From positions 5,502,563-5,566,562 of the forward strand of contig LR990048.1 in NCBI GenBank assembly GCA_905147135.1: a stretch of DNA of 64,000 bases, read 5' to 3'. Both the position numbers and the translations under genes were made by a program. Origin of the DNA: Blastobasis lacticolella. Taxonomy: Eukaryota; Arthropoda; Insecta; Lepidoptera; Blastobasidae. The notes beneath the pieces are model-generated. The model worked only from the letters and a program-made list of their open reading frames with translations. It made no database searches and was not told the origin of the DNA. Shown in pieces: positions 14,601-26,600 of the stretch (positions are counted from its first letter, which is position 1; each line of letters begins with the position of its first letter).

Positions 14601-17600
14601 TATCGCTGTCCCACTCTTTCACGATCTCAGACACTACGTCAGGTTTGGTGTCCTGCTCGCACTCGGGGGGGTTCGCTTCCGTTGGAGACTCTTGGGAGAA
14701 TGAAGTACTCATTATTTCCGAGGCGGGACCTGAAAGTCGGTAAAACGTCTTAGATAACCAGTATATTAATACGAGTATTAAAGCTTTCTATAATTAAACT
14801 TACCAGTAAATCTGATGTCACTCAGTAGCGGTAAATAAGAGCCCAAATCACAATACTTCTGCTCATTTTGTAAAAAATCTTCTGTTACTGCGGCTACTCT
14901 GGGGTGCTCTGTTGATCCATTCATTTTAATAGTCTCATTGTTCACTACTTCGTTCTCTACTGCACTGTCCGGTGAAGATTTAACCTGCTTGGAATCTTCT
15001 TGCACTTCCTCTATACACGAGTTGGAATTTTCTAGACTAACATCTTTAAGTGGTTCTTCTTTTTCTGGGGTTTTCGAGTCTTTGCTCTCCTCATCCACGT
15101 TGCTTTCAAGTAGCTCCTCGTAAGGTTCGCTTAGAAAATTTACTATTGCGAAATTCTCGCTTTTACCATTGCACTTGACTTCGGTGATCGTATCTTTTGT
15201 TGATGTCGATATGTCCTCCGACAAAGACCCATTGGGTAGATCTTTCACGGTGTTTTGTACTTTAATTTCTGCACTTCTAATAGACGCATTCACTACATCA
15301 GTCGCTTTATTTACTATATCTTCGAAACGCTCGCCTTCAACACTACCGTTCACTTTAACTTCGGGCACATTTTCTACTTCATTGTTAATTGTTTCTACAT
15401 TCATTACTTCCGTATGGGAGTCATATGATAAAGGAAATTCAGTTTCTTGATGAGAGTCAAACGTTCTGTCCAGATTTACCTTCGAATTACTATGTGAATC
15501 ATAAGATTTTTCCGGACTTAATGATAAATCTTTTGGAGGTTCGACGACGATTATGTGGGGCGTTTGTGTGGGTGGAGGACCTGCATCGTTGCTTTCTGGT
15601 TTGCTGTCTTGCTCTGGAATGGTAGGTCTGGAACTCGACTCGGGGCTGACAGCTTCCCCGGCCGAGCGCTCGCTATGCAAGAACAGGGTGCTCGCGTCGA
15701 TCAGCGACGTCAAGTCCTGCGGCCGAGACATCAACGAGTTCGCGAACTGTCGGAAGTCCCCCGAACTCGCTCCGCTCTCAATTTGACTAGATTTCTCCGA
15801 GGAATTAACTTCCTGGGGTTTGGTGTTTGCGGAGTTTTCGAAGTCGGAGTAGTTCGGGAACGCCTCGAGTGCGGGCTTGGCAGCGCCACTAGGCTCGGGC
15901 GCCGTCCCAGCTTCCACTGCCTGGGTCAGTCCGTCGTCGCTGGAATCGGGTGTGAGTCCCTGCGGCCGCAATTCGGCCGACTGCAGGAACGCCTGGTAGT
16001 TCGGAATATGGGTCATCTCGCCCTCCGGACTATCGAAATTCGGAACATCATCGCAGCTCGCCGGCTCCAAAATCGGCGTGCTCGTCAGCGAGGGCGCCAT
16101 GTTGGAGTTGTACTTCGGACTGTCGTAGAGATAGTCCTCCCGATACGGCGACCCGTCCGATTTGTTCTGGCTGTCGACGGACTCGTCCTGGAGGCAAGTT
16201 ATTTCGACGCTACTCATTTTGTTTATGGAGGGTTCATCCGTTCGGGGGCTGTCCATGGCGACGATCGGTTTCGCTTCGGGCATCTTCGGCGGGGTGAGGT
16301 CGACCTCGTCGGCGACGGGTGACCTCCGGACCAGCTCGGGCCGGGGCAGCCGCAGGGGGTCGTTGAAGCTCGATATGAGCTCGGTCGTGCAATTCGAGTA
16401 CGACGGCAGCGTGCCGTAGGCCAAGTCCTTCGTCTGAGTATTTTTCGTCGAGTCGTTGACGTCGGACTTCGCTTCGAGCGTCACCGTCGCGTCGGTCTTC
16501 CCCTTCGTGTACGTGTGGTTGTGGTTCGCGTTCATGGAGTCCGGCGAGAAAGTGTCGCAGAGGTCGGACTTGCTGTCGTGGACGATGTAGGTGGAGGAGT
16601 GGCTGGCGTCCTGGTCCTTCTCGTCTTTGTCGTCGTGCGTGAGGGTGTCGGTGGCCTCGCTGTGGGGCGGTTCCGGTTCGAGGGCGAGGTCGTCGAAGTT
16701 CTCCTCGACGTTGTAGAGGGTGTCGTTGGAGCACCAGGAGTCGATGCTGGCCGTTTTGGAGAGGCATTCAGACGGTTTGGAGTGTTTGGCGTCGGTGGTG
16801 CGGGTGAGGGTGGATGCGGGGCCCGGCGTTGACGCGTCCGTGGTGGGGCTGGCGAGGAAAGGTGATACTTGCGATATCATTTCGCAGACTGGCTCCTTTT
16901 CGTCCACCCTGTAGGTCCGGTCGTCGACGGGCGTGGGCGGGCCCGCCGGCCTCTTGTACGGACTGCCGTTTAGACTGTCCGCGCTCATTGTCATTCTGTG
17001 GAACACGGCGATCATTGTAGGGGGTAGCGTAACGTTTTAATTTTATTGATAAGGTTTTAGAATTGGTTAGACGGTTTAGTATATCTAGGTCAAGAAATTA
17101 TCCATCTAAACATAAAAATAAATAGGGACCGTCACTGAGTGCCAATCGGCCCCCTAGACTGTTCGACCAGTCTCAGTCTCGGTGGAGTAAACCTTTTAAA
17201 TTTTGAAAAAGTTTATTAATAAATAAAAATTTACTTGATTGACTCAAATTAAAAATAAGTATTTCCTGTTTATTCCACTCAGCGAGGTATTCATTTTTAT
17301 TATTTTTTTGCCGTCAACTGGTCACTGTGAACTTGGCTTTCTAATTTGTTGCGACCCGATTGGTTGAGATGACTCACTATTTTGTTATCGCGAATATAGT
17401 ATAGCATCAAAACATACTCGACACAAACTCATATACTCACTCATTACTGGTGGGCACATCCTGGTGTAGGGTGTAAGTGCCGTCTGTGGGACGCGACTGC
17501 AACGTGTAGGTCTCCTGGTTGGAATTGTCCCTCGAGGGACCTTCCCCACCGTCTCCATCTCCACTGGGCCCACCGACGGTGGTAGCGGTGGGGAGTTCGG

Positions 17601-20600
17601 TCGCTTCGTCTGTCGAGATGTTGCACGGCTCCAGGTAACTCTCCGATGAGTCCGTGTATGTGTGCCCTGGAGGTATAATTTACCCATAAGTTTTAGTTTA
17701 CCCATAAGTTTATACGGTTTTCAGGAGATAGGGACAGTGGTCGGTTAGGCAGACTACATTGGTCTACTGATTTGTACACATTCAACAATCTTTTCACATG
17801 TTAGCTAGGGCATTTTTATTTATATATTTTATTTATTTAACAGTTTATTGTACATTTATTTTTGATCTGGGAACCGGCGGAATAGAGCAGGAGTTGCGAT
17901 TTCAAGTTGACTTATAATTGTACTCTCCACATGGCACAAGTAACGAGATTAGAGTATCTTTTTTCTTTTTCTTGTTTTGTTATTGTCTCTGTTTGATTAT
18001 ATTTTTTAAATTTAATTTTAAGAATTTTGTGCTGTGTGTTTGAGTGTAATAAATGTGTTTTACTTTACTTTACTTTAATTGTGAGATAGGGATCTTGTAT
18101 AAAGAAACGAAACAGGAAATAGAGAGACGGCATACACACACATAATGCACGCGAGAGCCAACGGCTTACGATGAGAGGATGCCGCTGATCAGGCAAAGTG
18201 GAGAAGAAAAAATAGGAAAGCGGACCCTGGCAGAAGCCGGGATTGACCGCTCGTATGCTGATGATGATAATGCACGCGAAAATATAATGCCAATATCTAG
18301 CCAATATAGATCCGGTGAACGACGGTGGCCGCTTCCGATCAGGTGGACCGTCTGACCGTGTGTCTTCCTAAGCAATAAAAAAGAAAAGGGTGCACCATGG
18401 GGTGCGGATTTGGGGATACGGGGACATTTTCGTTTTTGCTGTCAGAGCAACGGGGTTTTAGAAGGAGGTAATGTATTGGCAATACCGCTGGTACTGCTAA
18501 TGTCTATAGGCAGCGATGGCCACTTTCCAACAGGTGGCCCGTTTGCCTACTGTGAAAATAATCTTGGCGTTAATATCCCGGTTATGTTCTCATGCACGAC
18601 GTTTCGGGGTCCGCCTTGACCATGATCAAGGAGTAGACAGATCAGATAATTACAGTGGAGCGACTGCCATCTGACCTCCGTGACCCTGCTACCAGGGGAA
18701 CCTGACCAGATTGGATCATGGTTACATATTCAGTCGCCTGAACGTGCAGGTTTCATAGCGATGTTTTTTTTCCCTCACCGTAAGCACATCGGTTAGCATT
18801 CAACTATGTACATTATTACACTAATGTACATAACTTAGAAAAGAGTCATGTGGCAGTGGGATTGCCCCCCTGTATGACGCGTCTGTTTGCCCCCCTGTAT
18901 GACATTATAAAGGCAATACATACTACAGCAACATTCTATCATCGCACCACTCGCCATCGACAGAGAGTTCATCCTGATACCTTGGAGCCAAATTGGTCGC
19001 AACCGGTGTCCGGTCTCCTCGGCGACGGCCGAGAGCGCGGGCGGCGTGGCGCAGTAGCTCACCACCAGTCGCCTGAACGTGCAGTTTTCATTGCGATGTT
19101 TTTCCTCACCGGAAGAGCATAAACTAATGTACATGGCCGCAGTGGGATTAGTCGGATACCTTAACCACTCGTCCACGGACACGCCTGTTTGCCCGCCTTA
19201 TGACTTAATAAAAAATAAGCAATACATACACTTGTCGTTCTCGTATGCGTGCAACTGGTGTCCGGTCTCCTCGGCGATGGGCGAGAGCGCGGGCGGCGCG
19301 GCGCAGTAGCTCACCACCAGCTCGGGCGGCGGCGGCAGCGCCCACTCCTCGCGGGACTCCGCCGGCGGCTCGATGCCCGACACCTGCCACGGGGGGGAGA
19401 AAGCCTTTTTTTATTTCATACGTACATATATAAAGCTAACACCTGTGTCCCACAGGTGAGATAGGCAGCGACTTTGGACTTGACTTTCAGTAAAACAGAT
19501 AAGCAAAGACACAGATATAGCAGACGGAATTAGAGAGCAGCGGCTCTAGCCAATGGTGTCATAGCTAAATAACTATTGACTATTCACTATAGCTACACTC
19601 GCGGATGTGGCTAGGATGACGTTTGGTGGACGATGAACGCAGGCGGAACAAAACCGAACGGTCTAGACAGCTTAGGGGAGACTACATCCAGTAATGAAAG
19701 ACAAAGCAAATGGCGATGATGAGGGCTTCCTTTTCAACCTCGTAAAATAAGTAAAATCGATCACTAGATACTAGGCAAACAAAGAAAGCTGGTCTTCAGA
19801 AATGCTACATACCTGTGCGAGCGGCAGCTTCAGTTCTAGCTCGTACCGTAGCGCCTGCATACAGTCCTCCGAAGGCTCGGCGTCAAAGCCCGCATTCCCA
19901 GCCAGGTACGCTTCAGGCAACACATCGCCCCCTTCCGACACCACGCCCTCCACTGTCAACGGCCCAGAATACTCCATATTGAGATTATTCTCGTTTTCCG
20001 CCATCGCCAAGTTGCTCGTCATCTCGATCTGGTTCAGATCGATCTCCTTCTGTAGCGAGCTGAGGCCGGAATCCGTTTCCGCGGGCGGCGCGGGGGGAGG
20101 CACCCCCGAGGCACTATCGAGGTCCACCTCAACAGCGTACATCTGATGCGACGTCGACGCTAGAAAACATCCGGGGGAGTTGGGCGGCGTCGATGGAGAT
20201 ATGTGTTTCGCCGTTCCGGAGTCGACCGTCTCCTCGGTATCGTCCGTTTGCGGATCGGCCCTATCTCCTGACAGTCTGTTCTCCCGCTCGGATATATCCT
20301 CGAAGTTGAACTCGTCGGGTATTATATCGGGCACCTCGTTCAGAAAGTTGCTATCGCGAAGCGGCGACGGCGTCTCGAGATCTATATCGCTGAAGTTCGA
20401 AGAGAACGCCAAAAGCTCTTCTTTGGGCAGATTGACCAACTCTGTCTTCAGCCTGTATGTATCGGTCGTACAGTTCTCGAAGGGACCCAGCACTACTGAG
20501 CTGTTCTCCTCGTACGTGTCAGTGTGGTGGCTCTTCGAAGGAGATTCGAATGGGCTCAGATTATCCGATCCCTGTTTCAGTTCCAATTTAGAAACAGAAA

Positions 20601-23600
20601 CGGCACTATCACAGTCCGCGACTTTTGTCTCGGACAAATCTACCTCTTTATCCTTGGTATTCATCTCTAGAGTATTATCTGCGGTCCTGTCGCTTCCCTT
20701 TGGAGTGCTCGCGCAGAATTCATCTGGATCTTCTATGTGTTGGCTGCTGTTCATTCTTTCAGATTGCAGAAAATCTTTAGTATCTTTAACGGCGCTAGGC
20801 AGATCTAAGTATACAGTGGATTCGTTCGTAAGCAAAGACACTTCGCTATCCAGACCAGGTGCATTCTGACACGAGTCTGATACCGTCGTGACATTATTAT
20901 CTATAGGTTTTTCGTTTACTACTTTACTATTACTATCATCAATCAGATCCATATACATAGTACTCTCATTCGATTCTTGATCACTTATCTCTTTATCAAT
21001 ATCAGATCTATGAGCATCACCACTGCCCTCAATAATTTTCTCAGTCATATCTTCCACTTCCACTGTCTTATTTGTATTACTGGCTTCTTCCGCTAATGTA
21101 TCATTTATATTGCTTGTTGTATAATCTATTGACTTAGTTTCCACTTCTTTATCAGTCCTTATGGTTTCAGCTACGTTATTAGCACATGTTGGTTCACAGT
21201 CTTCTCTTACATTGAATTGTTCATTTATTTCACTTAAACTAGGCATTGAAGCTACACAAAGGTCCTTTAACTTGGGTATATTATTATCACTACAATCTAC
21301 TTCATTTTCTTTTGGCAATTCTGTTACATCATTCAAATGACTGCTGCATTCATTATCCATTACTGTTTTCTCTTTAATATCTACTTCTTGTACTTCATCA
21401 GAATTATTTTCGGTCACAGCTTCGATTTGACTGACAATATTTTCGAATGCTTCGATATTGTTCATCGGCGTGCCCGGGGTTAAATTTTCGAGGGTATGTT
21501 GGCTTGTGGTATCGCTGTGTCGTTCGAAAGAGTGACTCAGCGTGCCGAGAGTATCCTGGTCGAGGTCTTCGTCTTCGCAGGCGTCAAGCTCATTCGCGGC
21601 ATCGAAGCCCATATCCAGAACATTCTGGAAGTTGCTGATACCGGGGGACTTGACCAGACCGGACTGCGATTGGTACTCCCTCTTGCAATCCAAGCTCAAG
21701 TTGTCTCTGGACGGGCTCGCCTGGTGGCTCGATTCGGAGCTGGACGTCTTCTCCGAATTGAGGATATTGTCCAGATTCTTGATCACGTCGCTGACATCTC
21801 TGTAGTAGCTGACGTCGTCCTGGCTGCCGGCGATTATGTCTTTGAGCCAGGGGTCGACCGGGTCGCTTGCGTCGTCTCTCAAGTCTTCTAGCGCAATGTT
21901 GCCTTGGTGGCAGTCCACTGCTGCCGTCTCGTTGTGGGTGAGATATATGTTTCGGACGTCTTCGAGGGAGCCGTGGAGGTTTGTGAGGCTTTCGGAGCGT
22001 GGCGGCGGGGATGGGGCCCGGGCGTGGATTAGTGCTATATGCTCGTCGAGTTTCGGTATGGAGTTGGGCTTCAATCGTTGCCAGCGTTCTTCGAAGTCGA
22101 CGCCTCCAGCGCTGGCTTCGCCGGTGCGTAAGGCTCGTAGTAAGGCAGCTACTTGCGAAGCGGTTGCTCGCGAAGCTGGGTCCGTTTGCCAGCACAGTTG
22201 CATCACTTGGTACCTGCGGGTGGAATGGTACACGTGTCACTGATGAGGAATAAACGTTGCGACAAACGATGGGATAAGATTTTCTATTGAATGGATGTCA
22301 AAATGGAAGAAAGCTAGAGCGCAAATGTTTTGCAATTTGGTCAAATATCATCCGAGTTTCGCACATGAACTTCCAGTTGTCATTGTAACATAACAATAAA
22401 TATCTCTGAGGATTTTCAAGATTTCAGATGGCGCTACTGGGACGTAAGGTCTGTTGTGAACATACTATCGCGCTATTGGCCAGAAACAACTGCTGTAAAA
22501 AAACTAGCCAATGATATTTTCATATCAGACCTCACATCTCAGTAGCGCCATCTCGTGGATTTTGGAATCGCACAAACTCTCATTAAGAGCAACAATTTAT
22601 TATTTGTTATCGAATTAGAGATGATTCTCATCTTAGTTCTTGGTTACCTATCATGAATTTATTCGGGGGTGTTTTTTTGGCAACCATTTTAGGAAACATT
22701 TTTATTTAAAAAAAAGTCGTGGTATTGCAATAACACAATCTGTCACTCACGCGTGGTCTTGTACGGGGTCGGGCGCCGCGGGCGGGGGCGCGGGGCAGGC
22801 GGGGGGCGCGGCGCCGCCGGCCAGGGCTTCCCATACCACCACGCCTAGCGACCATACTTCGCTGCTGGCCTGAGGGGGTGCAACAAAATAAACATATTAA
22901 TCATTTGCATTATGCTAAGGCTGGTTCAATTTGGTCCGATGAAGCATCGCCCTGCTTCGATATCTGTTAGTTTTAATGTACTGTTAGACCAAATAAAGAT
23001 ACGTCTATCTCTATTTGCCTGCCCTTACCCCATTCGTTTGGGGTCGGCACAGTATATTTTCTTTCTCCATTCATCCCGATTCGCTATCATTTTATATTTT
23101 ATAGAAAAGCATTCTGGATAATTCTTCAAAATTACGAGAATACTTTGGCAATGGCAACTGAGCTAGTTTCGAAAATGGTGTTACGGCAGCCAAAAATCGG
23201 CAATTTCTTAGTCAGTTAGTAAATCGTCAAGATCTTAAATATTGTTACCGATCTATTTAATTGGTACCAGTAATATTGCGTGATTTTATTTCGTGTACAC
23301 ACGAGAGCTATGCTTATTCTCTTATCTTCATCCCTATTCAACTTTTTGCAAATTCAACATTTTTGGATACTTACAGTTTTCTGCAAATTCAAGTTTTTGC
23401 AAACTCAACATATTGAGAATTCAACTGTCTGGTCCGAAAAGCTTGACGGAAATCTAGCATAGTCTCAAGCGTGGACGGACGGCAGTACGGTTTAAACGTA
23501 AATTTGAGGAGCTTGTAAAAATCGTTAGGAACTTGTTGGAGTAATTAGATGCGAGTGGCACGAAGCCGAATGTCTTGCGGTCCGACGATAGGGTCCCGCG

Positions 23601-26600
23601 TAATAGTTGAATGTTGACAGATATCGGTATGGCGCGTGGGTGAAACCCGTTGGAGACTGTTAAACTGTTAAAATAATGTAATGACGTACGGTATGCGCGT
23701 GCGGCGGTATAGTGGTCTCTGGCGCGGCGAATTGCGAAGGGGGCGCGGCGTGTCCTACCAACACGGCGCGGGGAGTGCCCGTCGGGTCCCGCACCAGGAT
23801 GCTGTCGCTGCTTAGAGCCCTGGAACGAGATACTAGGATTATAAGTGCTGTTTAGGGAATAGAATAATTTCATAAGTATCGTCTCTAACCCAAAGAATGA
23901 CGCGGCTTTATATTCAAAGCAGACCACGCCTCCGAAGCGTCATATCACTATACGACGCTTCGGAGGCTAGGTTTAGAATGCGAAAACCCTCATTCGGATT
24001 ATCTACTGCAAATATCATCTGCTTATTATATATTTTTGTTTTATCCTTTTTTTTTACTTATTGACTAGCCAGGCATTTGACCGTCACCTCACCTGGTGGT
24101 AAGTGACGATGCGGCCGATGATGGAGCATGCCTGTCTAGGAACAGCCTATTCACTCTAGCCTTGAAGGCATCCAGATTATATTGATCAGGGAACAAACTC
24201 GCAGGCAACGCATTCCACTCTTTAGCCGTACGCATTATAAAAGTCGAGCCAAAGCGGCTCGTGCGGATAGCTGGAAGATCCACGACATAAGGATGAAGCG
24301 CTCGCACGGATCGCGTTTGGTTATGGAGCAGCCGGTTAAAAAGGCGTCTTACCCAGCAAGTCCGTGGTACCCCCGCCCGTGTAGGTGCGCCAGCGCTGTG
24401 GCGGCGTCGGCCGCCAGCGAGAGCGCGGCGGGCGCGGGAGAGCGCTCGCCTGTCAGGTACGTGCGGAGGTCCTGTGGGAAGGATGAGGGTCAATACGATC
24501 GTAGGCTTTTTAATACTTACTAGCGAGCCGGTTTCGCACGCGTACAGAAACCATAACAAATTGTCAACCTAAACTTTCCCCATGAATCAGTCTGTCTATT
24601 GGTGAAAACCGCATGAAAATCCATTCAGTAGTTTTTATGTTTATCGCGAACAGACAGACGAGGCATGTTCCATGGGTTTTATAAAGGTGTGATTACACCT
24701 ATTCAACAACGGGCCGAAAATGTTGACGATTTTGTTGCCGACAGACACTGTTGCCGTTTGTGGAATGAGCGTTGACCATTCTATAAAATAAAACTTGTTG
24801 AAACATGTTGCTTCTGTACCTACAGAACATGCGTTCATTCAACAATAGTTTCAACAAAATACATATAAAATGAAACTATCGAATCTGTTGCTGCAACAGA
24901 CGACGGTCTTTGTTTACTTGAGAACTGTTGCGTACGATAATCCGTTGATCTCACTAATGAGGGTTTTCACGATTTCAGATGGCGCTAGTGAGGCGTAAGG
25001 TCCGTTGTCAAAATAAAGGACAGAACCAATTGCTATGAAATGATCTATTCCAACCAATGACAGGGCTTCCTTTTGACAGCAGACCTTACGTCACTGTAGC
25101 GCCATCTTTTGGATTGTGGAATCTATTTATTATTTATTTATTTAGATTATAGACGAGCAGCATTGTTGCTGATGTGTCTATATTACACAGTGTTGAAAGT
25201 CATTTTAAATCAAGTAGAGACAGTTTGTTTGACTTCAACCACTCGTTCAGTCTGTTCTTGAAGGAATTCACTGACACGGCTGTCACAATATTTTGTGATA
25301 ATTTGTTCCAGTTTGATACCACTCTGTTTGAGAAGAAGTCATGTGCAGTATTGGTGTTGAATAATGCGTGATCTAATTGCAGTTCGTGACCTCTGTGCAA
25401 CTTGCAGCCCTTTTTCGTAACAAACATTTAGTAGCTCTTTTTTGAACTTTTTCTAGAAGGTAGATCTTTTCGAAAGTACGGACCCCAAACCAAGAACCCA
25501 TGCTCCAGAAGCGGTCTTATGCAGGTCTTGTATATTTTGAGGAACATATCAGCTGTAATTGTCTTCTTATCATGTAAACAAAAGCCTCAGTGTTGAACGT
25601 AAATACACTTTTATGTGTAGTGATAGTGACGTAGTTTTGTCGACTACATCCACGTTTAAGTCAATGTGACCGACACGTAGTAATTCCTTTATGTTTGTGC
25701 TCTTTATTTGCATAGGCATATACAATGTGAAGCAATAAACTTTGCTCGATATTCCATCAACATTCACGTTCACGTATACATAGGTTAAAACAATCGCTTC
25801 CCGCCGTCTGTCCCTATGTATCTATGTACGCTTAGATCTTTTACACCACGCAACGGATTTTAATGCGGTTTTCAACAATAGATAGAGTGATTTAAGAGGA
25901 AGGTTTATAAGCAAGAAAAAAAGAGTAGGTAGTGGTAAAGTAGGTGCTTGCGATCGAAGTCGCGCCGGGTCTACTAGTGTATAGATAAACGTTGATTCTA
26001 CAGCAAACTGTGTACATACATACAATTCGCTAACAAACCAGTCGGCGTACAACAATGCATCCACAATGACGGTACCTGCACGGTGACCTTCTGACACAGT
26101 GAACTTGCGGATGACGTCACCCTCAAGTTCGTATTAATTTTACTCATCTGCGATCGGCGGTGCTGCGCATATAGTTAGCGTGCACGTTTTATTGCAATAT
26201 AAACTCTTTGTTGCTACGTTATAAGGTTTATTTCAATTATAGCAATTTATTGCGACACCAGCGGTGGAATTTATACCTCAAATTATGAATTTAAGTCTAG
26301 CAACTTCATACGAAGGGACAGTGAAAACCGTTATTTTAATGTACACAGCACAAATAGCGGAGAGCGCGGGCGTCGCGAAGGTTCCGCGCCTTGCCCTAAG
26401 ACAGTCTTATATTCTAAAGACAACTGCACGGCTATCACAAGTGTGTCCGCGACACAGCTCGCGGCGCGAGAGGGCGTTTGTTTCCTTCTCTCAATACTAA
26501 AATGAAAGAGATAGCAGTACATGTCCCGCCTTTTCTCGCTTATCGCGAGCGATAGCAGCTTCTGTAAGCCGTATTGGCACTCCAACTCCAGCGTAAACCA

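Noticed and set aside
14938..17020. Several + strand open frames opposite LMTK exon 13, including one of 255 codons
   Set aside because: Shadow frames of a 2.2-kb open exon; codon pattern and splice phases support only the - strand.
19802..22253. + strand and alternative - strand frames over LMTK exon 10
   Set aside because: Shadows of the 800-codon exon; the frame beginning at the kinase C-lobe is the one that matches the family.
24640..24960. Putative element rich in TGTTG/CAACA words
   Set aside because: Many short complementary words but no consistent inverted ends or duplication that I can define.
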